Part shown: piece by piece, positions 33,132 to 41,376 of the stretch
Layout of the letters: each line of letters starts with the position of its first letter
Position numbering within the stretch: position 1 is the first letter of the stretch
From: Gemmatimonadales bacterium UBA2982
GTDB taxonomy: Bacteria; Gemmatimonadota; Gemmatimonadetes; Longimicrobiales; Gaopeijiaceae
Direction: 5' to 3'
NCBI GenBank assembly: GCA_002347035.1
Contig: DEAM01000018.1
Span: 1 to 41,376 of the forward strand
Length of the DNA: 41,376 nt
Program-made: the position numbers and the translations under genes
Notes under the pieces: model-generated
Told to the model about the DNA's origin: nothing
Seen by the model: the letters and a program-made list of their open reading frames with translations, nothing else
Databases searched by the model: none

Positions 33132-34238
33132 GTGAAGATCGAACGGGCGGTCATTCGCGAAATCCCCCTTAGGCTGCGAGAAGCTTTTGAGAGCAGCGGC
33201 GGGGGAGTTCAGGATAAGCGTGTCCTGTTATTGACTCTGTTCAGCGAGGGCCTCGAAGGTTGGGGCGAATGTGTAGCCTTGGCGGATCCGTCATACTCGG
33301 ATGAGACAGTGGACACAGCATGGCATGTACTTACTGAATTCATCCTCCCGACTGTAGTCGGTAGAGAATCAGCCGATCCAGCAGATTTCCTCGAACCGGT
33401 GCATTGGATACGGGGTCATCGCATGGCGGTTGCCTCAGTTGAGATGGCATTTTGGGACCTTACTGCACGTGCCGAAGGCGTCTCGCTTTCAAAGAAACTG
33501 GGAGGTGCTCAGGATATGGTTCCAGTAGGAGTAAGCGTAGGTCTAAAAGACACGGATGAAGCCCTCCTTGGGGCGATCACAGATTACCTGGAAGAGGGTT
33601 ACCTGAGAGCTAAGATTAAAATTAAGCCGGGTCGGGATATTGAAATGCTTTCTCTGGTGCGAGAGAGGTTTCCCGGAGTCGCATTGATGGCGGACGCGAA
33701 TTCTGCCTACACGCTCGCAGACCTTCCTCGCTTCAAGGATTTGGATGGGCTGCATCTTGAGATGATTGAACAGCCTTTTGCCAGAGATGATTTTCTAGGT
33801 CATGCGAACCTGCAGAGGGAAATTGGAACACGCATATGTTTAGACGAGTCTATCTCTTCTGCTCAGGACGCAGTCCTTGCTTTGGAGCTTGGGAGTTGCC
33901 GAACGATCAACATTAAGCCTGGTCGTGTGGGTGGCTTTGAAGAGAGTCGACGAATACATGAGCTGATGCGGGCAAAAGGCCTGCCCGTCTGGTGCGGAGG
34001 GATGCTGGAGTCAGGCATTGGGCGAGCTCATAATCTCGCGCTGGCCTCACTACCAGGCTTTACACTTCCTGGGGATATATCCGCAAGCCGTCGGTACTGG
34101 GAGAAGGATATCGTAGCGCCCGAATTCGAAATCATCGACGGGTTAATGGTAGTACCATCGGCGCCTGGGATTGGTGTGGAAATCGATGTCGGACGTATTG
34201 AGGCGCTTACGGTACGACAAGCGACCCTGGTCGCGTAG
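33132..34238 (+). CDS. menC: Enolase-superfamily N-succinylamino acid racemase / o-succinylbenzoate synthase
   Basis: A 368-aa member of the NSAR/OSBS (MenC type 2) branch. The catalytic lysines are K161/K163 (KIKIK) and K262 (INIKPGR), and the metal ligands are D188 (MADAN), E213 (MIEQPF) and D238 (CLDES). The C-terminal WCGGMLESGIGRAHN and LPGDISASRRYW motifs are typical of this branch. It can dehydrate SHCHC in menaquinone synthesis or racemise N-succinyl amino acids; many members do both. No other men gene lies nearby, whereas an M20 hydrolase gene directly precedes it, favouring the racemase role. The start is GTG 33132. The operon ends here. Confidence 0.92.
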   Translation: MKIERAVIREIPLRLREAFESSGGGVQDKRVLLLTLFSEGLEGWGECVALADPSYSDETVDTAWHVLTEFILPTVVGRESADPADFLEPVHWIRGHRMAVASVEMAFWDLTARAEGVSLSKKLGGAQDMVPVGVSVGLKDTDEALLGAITDYLEEGYLRAKIKIKPGRDIEMLSLVRERFPGVALMADANSAYTLADLPRFKDLDGLHLEMIEQPFARDDFLGHANLQREIGTRICLDESISSAQDAVLALELGSCRTINIKPGRVGGFEESRRIHELMRAKGLPVWCGGMLESGIGRAHNLALASLPGFTLPGDISASRRYWEKDIVAPEFEIIDGLMVVPSAPGIGVEIDVGRIEALTVRQATLVA

Positions 34239-34282
34239 CAGGACTGAAGTACTATTGCCCTGGTTTGGTTCGTTGGAGAACG

Positions 34283-34843
34283 CTACTCCGCTGGACGCAA
34301 ATCCACTGTTACTTGGACTTGGATATGGCCCATGTCAGCGCGGTCCCTCAGTGCATCACGGACACGGGGCTCAAGCTTCTGGTAGGCAGCGAGGATACCC
34401 TCGCGAAGCTCCTTGCGAAGAACCTTGAGCGCATTGACATCAGCGCGGCTAGTTTTGGTTTCCTTCTTTGCATCTACGACATGATAGGCTCTGATCTCAA
34501 AGGGTGAGACACCTACGTCATCAAAGCGGTCATGATCAAGATACTGAATCGAAATACTCACATCCCCACGCGCGTGATGGTGATGTATGTCACCGACGGC
34601 CTGGAAACGCGACGCTAAACGACCAAGTTCTGATCGCCCTGCTGCTTTGGTGTAGGCGCTTTCAAGGACTCCGAAAATCCGCTTAAGCCGCTCGGTGGTT
34701 GTGGCGTCAATGTCCGGAATCTCTGTGTCGAGGTCTCTGCCCATGGCCTGACGCTCGACGTATAACCCCGCATTCTCGGCGTCACGGTTTCTGGCACGAT
34801 CGATATTTTCGAGTATGCGGTCGGGGTTAGTCCGGTAACTCAT
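34283..34843 (-). CDS. Protein of unknown function, 186 aa
   Basis: I do not recognise this protein. It has no signal peptide or membrane segment. The first 80 residues are charged and helical (DATTTERLKRIFGVLESAYTKAAG). The middle alternates short strands around FQAVGDIHHHHARGDVSISIQYLDHD, and the C-terminal half is helical with a final strand (MGHIQVQVTVDLR). Three features suggest it is real: a sensible amino acid composition, an ATG at 34843 preceded by AGGTG at a good distance, and the lack of a credible gene on the other strand. It converges with menC and stands alone. The four consecutive histidines are too few to call a metal site. Confidence 0.72.
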   Translation of the reverse strand: MSYRTNPDRILENIDRARNRDAENAGLYVERQAMGRDLDTEIPDIDATTTERLKRIFGVLESAYTKAAGRSELGRLASRFQAVGDIHHHHARGDVSISIQYLDHDRFDDVGVSPFEIRAYHVVDAKKETKTSRADVNALKVLRKELREGILAAYQKLEPRVRDALRDRADMGHIQVQVTVDLRPAE

Positions 34844-35110
34844 TGTGCACCTGGTTAGAATTGCGTTGTCTGGTCGCGGTTAGGCTAGAACGGCAACAGG
34901 GCTCTGAGGATACCAGGTAGCCATTCGTCGGCCAAGGGGCTCTGGTTGGTAAGATTCCGCTACGGGTTCAGGTAGGCTAGACTCTCGGTTCGGCTTGATA
35001 AACCCTGGAAATCCTTTCTGGGATCTACCTCTCTGCCCCGTAAGACTAGAAGAGAATGCGAATCTACGTAGAGATTATCATCGATCTCACCGTTTCTTCG
35101 GTAGCGTAAG
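34844..35110. other. Gap between divergent genes
   Basis: This 267-base gap between the unknown minus-strand gene and the Yip1-like gene should hold promoters for both. I see two related stretches, GGTTAGGCTAGA (about 34878) and GGTAGGCTAGA (about 34971), two copies of GGGCTCTG (about 34896 and 34938), and an inverted repeat AATCT/AGATT around ACGTAG (35061-35076). No convincing -35/-10 pair was found. Confidence 0.4.
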
Positions 35111-35809
35111 ATGGTGGGATTTCCGGTGCCTGAGGAGATTAAACAGTTGCGGGTTGGCCCGTCTCTAACAAAGCGCCTGCTTTACACCGTCTTCAGTCCT
35201 GGGAGGATGACAGCTGCAGTTGCCGAGTATCCGACTTGGATCGGGGCTCTTCTGATTTCAACCGTACTTATCGGTTCAGCTGCCGCCCTGATTCCCGCAG
35301 ATATACTGGCGGAGGCCCAGAGGCGAGTAGCATTGCAGGAGGGGCCGGTACAATTCCGAGTAGCGATGGGGGCAGAGATTCTTCGTATCGTGGTCCCAAT
35401 AGCAGCAATGTTAAGGTTGATCGCGACTTCCTTCTTGGCTGCTGGATTGTACAGCGTAGTATTTGGTTTCGTTCTAGGCGATTCGGGATCGTACCGTCAG
35501 TATCTGGCAATAGTGGTTCACGCCTCGTTCGTGCCTGCGATTATGGGTCTATTTTATACGCCTCTAAGGATCGCTACGGTTGATCCGCAGTTCCACCTAA
35601 GCATCGCGAGCTTTTTGGTTTTCATGCCGGAGGGGTATTGGTTGAATTTCTTCCGGGTCATGGACCTTACGCAGATATGGTCTATGCTCATCGTCGCCGG
35701 AGGGGTTAGTGCCATTGATAGTCGTCGCACTTTCATAAGCGCGGCGATAGTACTACTGGGGCTGCTGGCTGCACTGGCTTTGGTCATCGCTCGCTTTATT
35801 TCCAATTAA
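35111..35809 (+). CDS. Yip1-like multi-pass membrane protein
   Basis: A 232-aa membrane protein with about five hydrophobic segments (roughly residues 43-63, 97-125, 137-160, 165-185 and 205-230). The opening SLTKRLLYTVFSPGRMTAAVAEYPTW is typical of Yip1-domain proteins in bacteria, which have a cytosolic start leading into an integral-membrane domain. The family function in bacteria is unknown. It stands 29 bases before the TAXI solute-binding gene on the same strand, so it may be an accessory component of that uptake system. There is no catalytic motif. Confidence 0.8.
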   Translation: MVGFPVPEEIKQLRVGPSLTKRLLYTVFSPGRMTAAVAEYPTWIGALLISTVLIGSAAALIPADILAEAQRRVALQEGPVQFRVAMGAEILRIVVPIAAMLRLIATSFLAAGLYSVVFGFVLGDSGSYRQYLAIVVHASFVPAIMGLFYTPLRIATVDPQFHLSIASFLVFMPEGYWLNFFRVMDLTQIWSMLIVAGGVSAIDSRRTFISAAIVLLGLLAALALVIARFISN

Positions 35810-35838
35810 ATCCCAAGCACCTACAGGAAGCTGGCTTT

Positions 35839-36822
35839 ATGGGCAGAAGAGTCTCCATTCTCATCGCCGGGTTACTCTGCGTGTTCGGTCTCACCCGCTG
35901 CACTTCTGGGGATCGTCCAGACTTTCTAGCCCTGGCTACAGCGGGGACAGGGGGGGTCTACTATCTACTGGGTGGCTCAATCGCAGAGATTTGGAGCAGA
36001 GATTTGCCGAATCAGATCGCGGTTGCTGAGGTGACTGGAGGCTCCGTTGAAAACTTGAGCCTACTGCTGGCTGATCAGGTTGAAGTAGTGTTCTCCATGG
36101 GGACGAACGCTTTAGAAGCACATGCTGGGTCGGGATCATTTCAGGGAGAGGGTCTAGGAGAAGTACGAACGTTAGTTGCTCTATACGCGAATGTACTCCA
36201 GCTAGCGAGTCGCGAAGGAAGCGGGGTAACTACGCTGAGTGATTTGGCTGGCAGGCGTGTATCTGTTGGTGCGCCCGGTAGCGGAACAGAGGTAGGCGCT
36301 CGTAACCTGTTGGCCGCAAATGGCATCGACTATGAGGACTTTGAGCCTCAGCGTCTAAACTTCAATGAGACAGCTAATGCCCTGCGGGATGGTACCGTCG
36401 ATGCAGGGTTCTGGAGTGCGGGTCCACCCACCAGCTCAATCATGGACCTTGCTACGGCTAGGCCGATTAGACTTATCTCGCTCACACAGGCAGAGATTGA
36501 GCAGACCGCCTCAATCGATCCGACGGTCCGTTCTGATATCATTCCGGCGGATGCCTATCGTGGGCAGGCAAGTCAAATAACGACACTAAGCACCCCTAAC
36601 GTGCTTGTGGTTCGGGCAGATATGGCGGATGAGCTGGCTTATGCATTGATTGAAGCCATTCTAGATGCACAAGAGGAACTCGAAGCTGTACATCCAGTCG
36701 CCCGGCAGATCTCAGTGGAGTACACGTTGGAAGCGTCACCAATTCCGTTGCACCCAGGGGTCGTGAGATACATGGAGGAGTATGGACATGAGGTGCCAAC
36801 CCGCCTAATCGCGACTCCGTGA
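35839..36822 (+). CDS. TAXI-family TRAP transporter solute-binding protein
   Basis: A 327-aa binding protein of the TAXI type. The ATAGTGGVYYLLGGSIAEIW opening after the signal is the family signature. VTGGSVENLSLLLADQVEVVFS, GAPGSGTEVGARNLL and DGTVDAGFWSAGPPTSS follow. The N-terminus is a signal peptide ending in GLTRC, with C21 a possible lipid attachment site, though arginine before the cysteine is unusual for a lipobox. It would capture a small carboxylate-type solute in the periplasm and deliver it to the fused permease encoded 19 bases downstream. The solute is unknown. The preceding Yip1-like gene is probably co-transcribed. Confidence 0.93.
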   Translation: MGRRVSILIAGLLCVFGLTRCTSGDRPDFLALATAGTGGVYYLLGGSIAEIWSRDLPNQIAVAEVTGGSVENLSLLLADQVEVVFSMGTNALEAHAGSGSFQGEGLGEVRTLVALYANVLQLASREGSGVTTLSDLAGRRVSVGAPGSGTEVGARNLLAANGIDYEDFEPQRLNFNETANALRDGTVDAGFWSAGPPTSSIMDLATARPIRLISLTQAEIEQTASIDPTVRSDIIPADAYRGQASQITTLSTPNVLVVRADMADELAYALIEAILDAQEELEAVHPVARQISVEYTLEASPIPLHPGVVRYMEEYGHEVPTRLIATP

Positions 36823-36841
36823 TCGTCAAGAAGATCTTCTC

Positions 36842-38815
36842 TTGAGTGAGAGTCCCGTCCAGGATTCTCCTTCACTGACCAAGAGTTCAAGGTCGGAGTT
36901 GGGGCTTCCTGTTACTGTAGCAGTTGCGTTCATCGCAGTAGCCATTGCGCTGTCACTGTACCAGCTCTTCACCGCTGGGGTTCGACCAGTAGGGCTCTTC
37001 TACCAGCGAGGATTCCACCTAGCAGCGGTTGAGGTGCTCGCTTTTCTCCTGTTTCCTTGTCCTGGGCGAAACAAGAATGGTCTACGGTTAGTAACTGCCT
37101 GGGTCTTGGATGGAGCCCTTATCGCGGTGTCGATAGCCACTTCGCTCTACCTCACGATCAACCTGGACTCGATTGTTGGGCGGGCTGGAATTCCAAGTGG
37201 TTGGGACATTGCGATGGGTGCGGCGGCCGTCGTCACTTTGCTCGAAGCCGGTCGGCGCGCACTCGGGTGGGCTATATCCGTTATTGCGATAGTATTCGTA
37301 GCGTACGCTTACCTGGGACCCTTCTTGCCCGGCCTCCTTCGGCATGGGGGTTACGGGACGGGAAGGATCGTCGGTCAGCTTTATCTGGGACAAGAAGGTA
37401 TTTACGGCATTCCACTAGGTGTGGCCGCCACCTTCGTCTTCGTCTTCATTCTCTTCGGGGCGCTTCTGGAAGTTACTGGGGCAGGTCAGTACTTCATGGA
37501 CCTAGCGTACTCAATGACCGGGAGGCAATCAGGCGGACCCGCGAAAGCGGCCGTTGTTGCCTCGGCAGCTATGGGTTCTGTCTCGGGGAGCGCGATTGCG
37601 AATGTTGTCACGAGCGGGGCATTCACCATTCCGCTCATGAAAAGGGTGGGGTACCGTCCTGAAGAGGCGGGAGGAATCGAGGCGGCGGCTAGCACCGGCG
37701 GGCAGGTCCTGCCGCCGATTATGGGGGCGGGTGCTTTCCTGATGGCCGAGTACACTGGCCTTCCGTATCTAGAAGTGGTCAGAGCCGGTCTGGTTCCTGC
37801 TCTGCTCTACATGGGCACCGTTTTCGTGTTCGTCCACCTTGTGGCCACGTCGCGGGGCCTCCATGGACTACCGGCAGCGGAGCTCCCACGTTTCGGTTCT
37901 ACCATGGCAAGAGGATGGCACTTCCTTCTTTCTCTGGCCGTGCTTTTGGGGGCCCTGCTCTTGGATCTATCAGTTGCAAGAGTAGGGTTCTTGGCATGCA
38001 TCTCAGTTGCTGTGCTGGCCGCTACACGTGCTGCTTGGGATCGCACTAAAGGGGGTTGGCCACCTTCTACGGGTGAGTGGGTCAGTGGCGGGCTTATTCG
38101 CCTAAGAAATAGCTTTATTCTGGCCGGCCGAAACACCCTACCAGTAAGCCTGGCTTGCGCTATCGCGGGGATCATAGTTGGCACTGTTGGCCTTACTGGG
38201 CTAGGTCTCAAGTTCTCGGCAATCATGCTCTCCTTCTCGCAAGGAAACCTTATCCTTGCTCTGCTTTTACTTTTGCTCGCGAGTCTTGTACTTGGAATGG
38301 GTCTGCCCGTAACAGCGAGCTACATCGTTCTGATCATCCTCGCCGGTCCCGCTCTCGTAAATGATTTCGGACTACCGGTGCTCACAGCACATATGATCGT
38401 ATTCTGGTTCTCTCAAGACTCTAACGTCACTCCACCGGTCTGCCTGGCAGCCTACGCAGCGGCTGGAGTGGCGGAATCAGACCCCATGCGGACTGGCTTC
38501 CATGCATGGAAGTACGCTAAAGGCCTTTACCTCATACCTTTGCTTATGGTTGTGCACCCAGAACTAGTACTCGGGGGGTCTATTTTGATGGTGCTCGGGA
38601 AGGCGGCCTTGGCTATGGTCGCACTTGCTTCCTTCGCCTCCGCCTTAGAAGCCCATGCACTGCGCCCAGTGCCGACAGGTGGTCGTTTGCTTTTGTTACT
38701 TTGTGCCAGTTCGGCTTTCCACCCTTCGCCTTTAGTGGGGAGTATCGGGGCAATCGTTGCTATTGGGTACGTTCTAGCCTCTAGACGAGGGCCAGCAGGC
38801 ATTCGTGCTACATAA
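36842..38815 (+). CDS. TRAP transporter permease, fused small and large subunits
   Basis: A 657-aa fused 4TM/12TM TRAP permease, the form that works with TAXI binding proteins. The N-terminal third has the small-subunit-like helices. The large subunit contains GAASTGGQVLPPIMGAGAFLMAE, GSVSGSAIANVVTSGAF and GLPVTASYIVLIILAGPAL with the substrate/sodium regions; WFSQDSNVTPPVCLAAYAAAG is also typical. It imports an organic acid using a sodium or proton gradient. The listed start is TTG 36842, which directly follows a 12-base palindrome (AGAAGATCTTCT, 36829-36840); no strong Shine-Dalgarno sequence is visible. C-terminal hydrophobic segments beyond residue 580 are variable. Confidence 0.93.
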   Translation: MSESPVQDSPSLTKSSRSELGLPVTVAVAFIAVAIALSLYQLFTAGVRPVGLFYQRGFHLAAVEVLAFLLFPCPGRNKNGLRLVTAWVLDGALIAVSIATSLYLTINLDSIVGRAGIPSGWDIAMGAAAVVTLLEAGRRALGWAISVIAIVFVAYAYLGPFLPGLLRHGGYGTGRIVGQLYLGQEGIYGIPLGVAATFVFVFILFGALLEVTGAGQYFMDLAYSMTGRQSGGPAKAAVVASAAMGSVSGSAIANVVTSGAFTIPLMKRVGYRPEEAGGIEAAASTGGQVLPPIMGAGAFLMAEYTGLPYLEVVRAGLVPALLYMGTVFVFVHLVATSRGLHGLPAAELPRFGSTMARGWHFLLSLAVLLGALLLDLSVARVGFLACISVAVLAATRAAWDRTKGGWPPSTGEWVSGGLIRLRNSFILAGRNTLPVSLACAIAGIIVGTVGLTGLGLKFSAIMLSFSQGNLILALLLLLLASLVLGMGLPVTASYIVLIILAGPALVNDFGLPVLTAHMIVFWFSQDSNVTPPVCLAAYAAAGVAESDPMRTGFHAWKYAKGLYLIPLLMVVHPELVLGGSILMVLGKAALAMVALASFASALEAHALRPVPTGGRLLLLLCASSAFHPSPLVGSIGAIVAIGYVLASRRGPAGIRAT

Positions 38816-38977
38816 CCCGGAAGCTAGGGCACCGTTAAAGAAAACATTGCACCAATTAGTACGTACTCGTACAGTGAATAACGTCAGGCAGGCTCACCCA
38901 ACCCTCTGTGTCTTGCCTCGCAGGGATGGGTAGCTCGGCGGCATCATGTACTCGACGGCACCACACGAAGGACAGTG
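38816..38977 (+). other. Gap before the DUF5916 gene
   Basis: The 162-base gap contains a 10-base palindrome AGTACGTACT at 38858-38867 and no recognisable terminator or strong promoter. The AAGGA ribosome-binding site of the next gene is near 38968-38972. Confidence 0.4.
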
Positions 38978-41376
38978 ATGTTCTCATATAAATGGCTCAT
39001 CTACAGTATGGGCCTGAGTGTGTCGATTACGCCTGGGTTTATAATAGTTACGGCGTTGGGTGCCCAGGTCCCTAGCGACTCAAGTGACCCCGAGAGCCTA
39101 GTGATACGCGAGGAGGTCACTTCTCCTCTAATGCCAGCGACTAATGTCCTAGACGCTAGCCTGGACCTGATAATTGAGGTCGACGGGATTCTCGATGATG
39201 ACGCGTGGGCGGATGCGAGAGTCTTCACGGGTTTCACACAACAAGAGCCCGTGGAGGGAAATCCTGCAGAGTATGATACCGAGGTGCGGGTGCTATTTGG
39301 TGACGGGTCCATTTGGATTGGCGCACGGATGTGGGACGATCATCCTGAAGATATCGACGTAAGGTTGGGCCGACGGGACGCTTTTGGAATGTTCGATTCG
39401 TTCGGCATCATGCTGGATCCGAACCTGGACGGGCTCACCGGTTATGGTTTTCGCGTGAGCGCAGCCAATGTCCAGAGTGACTTCTACTTCTTCAACGACA
39501 CCAGTGTTGACCAGGCGTGGGACGCAGTGTGGTCTTCGGCAGTGGCGGTCGACGAGTCAGGGTGGACGGCAGAGTTTCGTGTGCCCCTGTCTCAATTCCG
39601 ATATGAAGCATCGGATGAACTGCAGATCTGGGGCGCGAATTTCGCCCGTTTTCGAGTAGCTAACAATGAGCGCAGCTTCTATGCCCTAGTATCAAAGCTC
39701 CGCCGTGGCATGGTAAGCCAGATGGGCCGAATCGAAGAGGTTCAGGTTGCTAACCCCTCTACGCGGTTCGAAGTGCTTCCCTATGCAGTGAGTAGTTTAC
39801 ATAGGGCGAGGCCAACAGATGGTGACCCGTTCTTTGATGGTTCGGCTGCGAATGGTCGGTTTGGAATGGACATGAGCTATGGCCTCGGCGCGGCGTTCAC
39901 GCTAGATGCGACGATCAACCCTGACTTTGGTCAGGTGGAAGCGGACCCTGCTGTAATTAACCTCAGCGCTTTTGAAACATTCTTCGAGGAGAGACGCCCC
40001 TTCTTCGTCGAGGATGCTCGCATCTTCGATTTCTCTGTAAATGGTGGCCGGAGCCAGTTGTTTTATAGCCGTCGGCTAGGTCGGTCTCCACATGGCGGGG
40101 CTCCTCTGGGCTCACTTTTCTCTGATGTCCCTGATAATGCGACCATACTTGGAGCGGCCAAGTTGGCGGGGAGAACATCTAGCGGACTCTCGATCGGTGC
40201 GCTCGCTGCCGTGACGGGGAATGAGTTTGGTGAGGCAGTGTTAGGCGATGGGTCGAGGAGTAATTTTCTAGCAGAGCCACGCACAGAATTCGGGATCCTC
40301 AGCCTTGCCAAGGATTTCAACGGTGGCGCATCACTCGTTAAGGGTATTGGTACTCTCATGCGACGGGACCTTTCTTCGGACGGACTATTCGATTGGCTTC
40401 CATCATCTGCCTTCAATGCAGGCCTGCGATTCGAGCACCAGTGGAATGATCGAGATTGGAGGTTCTGGGGCTTCTTGGCGGGAAGTCACGTTCGCGGAGA
40501 GGATCAGGCAATTACTCGTATTCAACGAGCAAGCAACCACTATTACCAACGCCCAGACGCTACGAGACTGGACCTGGATCCGAATGCAAACTCGATCAGT
40601 GGCATAGATTGGCGGCTTCAGTTGGAACGGCAGAATGCTGAGCACTGGACCTACTCCTTCTGGGCTTCGCAGCTGACACCTGGCTTCGAGGTTAACGACA
40701 TAGGCTACTCCACCCGTTCTGAGGTCTTGGACGCGGGTGCACGACTCGGTTATCGCGAAATCCGACCAGGTAAAGTTTTCCGCAACTACGACATCAGCGT
40801 CTCTAACTTCCACAACTGGAGTCACGAGGCTTTGGATGAAGTATGGTCCATCGATTCATGGCAGAACGCTCGCAAGCAAGGGAGATACAGCCTTAATGTT
40901 AGAGGCCAGTTCCTGAACTACTGGAGCGTTAGGACCAGTGCTTCTTATAACCCTCAGCAGATGAGCCGCACCGCCACGCGAGGAGGGCCAATGATGGTCG
41001 GACCAGCCTCAGTTCGCGGTAACCTGAATGTCAGCACAGACCGAAGAAAGACCCTTAGCGTAGGGGCCTTTTACGGGTTGAGTGACGACCGTATTGGATC
41101 TGGGGGCTCTCAGAACGCCGGGATGGACATCCAGGTTCAGCCGTCCGACAACATCTCTTTTTCTGGAGGACCGAAGTTCGACGTCTCTAGTTCAGGAGAT
41201 CAGTATGTGACGGCCACTAGCGTACTTCCATACAATCCCACCTACGGTACGCGCTATCTCTTTGCCGACCTAGAGCAGAGGACCTTTGCGATGGAGACGA
41301 GGGTGGACTGGACCTTCACCCCAAGTCTATCGCTGCAGATTTATGCTCAGCCTCTGCTCTCATCGGGTGACTACTT
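38978..41376 (+). CDS. DUF5916 domain protein with N-terminal CBM9-like domain (3' end beyond window)
   Basis: The frame is open from ATG 38978 to the window end (799 codons), so the gene is partial. A signal peptide (about residues 1-31) is followed by a CBM9-like sugar-binding-type domain (DGILDDDAWADARVF to about 230). The DUF5916 region is marked by NPDFGQVEADPAVINLSAF, starting at residue 314, then EERRPFFVEDARIF. The rest alternates short amphipathic strands as in an outer-membrane beta-barrel; SLQIYAQPLLSSGDY near the edge is close to the family C-terminus. The function is unknown; family members are abundant in Bacteroidota and Gemmatimonadota. It has an AAGGA Shine-Dalgarno sequence and follows the TRAP operon after 162 bases. 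Confidence 0.92.
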   Translation, partial: MFSYKWLIYSMGLSVSITPGFIIVTALGAQVPSDSSDPESLVIREEVTSPLMPATNVLDASLDLIIEVDGILDDDAWADARVFTGFTQQEPVEGNPAEYDTEVRVLFGDGSIWIGARMWDDHPEDIDVRLGRRDAFGMFDSFGIMLDPNLDGLTGYGFRVSAANVQSDFYFFNDTSVDQAWDAVWSSAVAVDESGWTAEFRVPLSQFRYEASDELQIWGANFARFRVANNERSFYALVSKLRRGMVSQMGRIEEVQVANPSTRFEVLPYAVSSLHRARPTDGDPFFDGSAANGRFGMDMSYGLGAAFTLDATINPDFGQVEADPAVINLSAFETFFEERRPFFVEDARIFDFSVNGGRSQLFYSRRLGRSPHGGAPLGSLFSDVPDNATILGAAKLAGRTSSGLSIGALAAVTGNEFGEAVLGDGSRSNFLAEPRTEFGILSLAKDFNGGASLVKGIGTLMRRDLSSDGLFDWLPSSAFNAGLRFEHQWNDRDWRFWGFLAGSHVRGEDQAITRIQRASNHYYQRPDATRLDLDPNANSISGIDWRLQLERQNAEHWTYSFWASQLTPGFEVNDIGYSTRSEVLDAGARLGYREIRPGKVFRNYDISVSNFHNWSHEALDEVWSIDSWQNARKQGRYSLNVRGQFLNYWSVRTSASYNPQQMSRTATRGGPMMVGPASVRGNLNVSTDRRKTLSVGAFYGLSDDRIGSGGSQNAGMDIQVQPSDNISFSGGPKFDVSSSGDQYVTATSVLPYNPTYGTRYLFADLEQRTFAMETRVDWTFTPSLSLQIYAQPLLSSGDY

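Noticed and set aside
34567..34581. HHHH run in the unknown protein as a metal-binding site
   Set aside because: Four histidines in a row alone are not a recognisable metal motif and no partner ligands are evident.
37057..37662. 201-aa open frame within the TRAP permease gene
   Set aside because: It lies in another frame of a clear membrane transporter gene, is rich in Arg/Ser/Gly and shows no family features.
1..41376. CRISPR arrays, tRNA or rRNA genes, insertion sequences, prophage
   Set aside because: No regularly spaced repeats, no tRNA-like cloverleaf elements in the gaps, no transposase or phage motifs were seen.

Overview
The window reads as a chromosomal, mostly housekeeping segment of a Gram-negative-type bacterium with moderate GC content. 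YidC has the large periplasmic domain of double-membrane bacteria. Two genes encode likely lipoproteins, and the window ends inside a DUF5916 outer-membrane-type protein. That protein, together with bactofilin, a long-form (plant/cyanobacterial-type) IspH, the secreted family at 18634 and the YidC/YidD sequences, suggests Gemmatimonadota or a close relative. This is an inference from family content; no 16S or phylogenetic marker was tested. Nearly half of the genes appear to start with GTG or TTG. No insertion sequences, phage genes, CRISPR arrays, tRNAs or rRNAs were seen.

Region 1 (1-9860, all +) is the origin-proximal block: rnpA (3' end), yidD, yidC, mnmE, acylphosphatase, mnmG, a perfect parS site, parA, parB, an M23 peptidase, bactofilin and a Nif3-family gene. 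The genes are tightly packed and several overlap. The usual rsmG between mnmG and parA is absent. The mnmG start region is a 16-bp tandem duplication. The gap before the Nif3 gene holds a small cluster of DnaA-box-like sequences.

Region 2 (9876-13633) has a secreted M28 peptidase on the minus strand, a zinc-ribbon/TPR-like membrane protein and an NAD-dependent epimerase. Region 3 (13634-25485) begins with a 323-bp gap that contains a hairpin followed by nine T residues. It continues with lipA-pdhA-pdhB-pdhC (lipoyl synthase and pyruvate dehydrogenase E1alpha, E1beta and E2), a secreted protein of unknown function, a reverse-strand glycosyltransferase/GNAT pair, lpdA (E3), ispH (-) and fxsA. 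The E3 gene completes the PDH complex but is separated from it by the reverse pair and has its own terminator-like leader hairpin.

Region 4 (25486-34238, all +) has an M42 aminopeptidase with an unusual repeat-rich leader, a GAF protein, a metallo-beta-lactamase-fold hydrolase, and a tightly coupled operon glcD-glcE-glcF-M20 peptidase-menC/NSAR. The last two genes match the known N-succinylamino-acid racemase plus desuccinylase pairing. In that reading the operon combines 2-hydroxyacid oxidation with D-to-L amino acid salvage.

Region 5 (34239-41376) has an unrecognised 186-aa protein on the minus strand, then a Yip1-like membrane protein, a TAXI solute-binding protein and a fused TRAP permease (one probable operon), and finally a DUF5916 protein cut by the window end. 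The least explained elements are the RNA-scale ones: the lipA leader, the M42 leader, the duplicated mnmG start and the lpdA leader hairpin.
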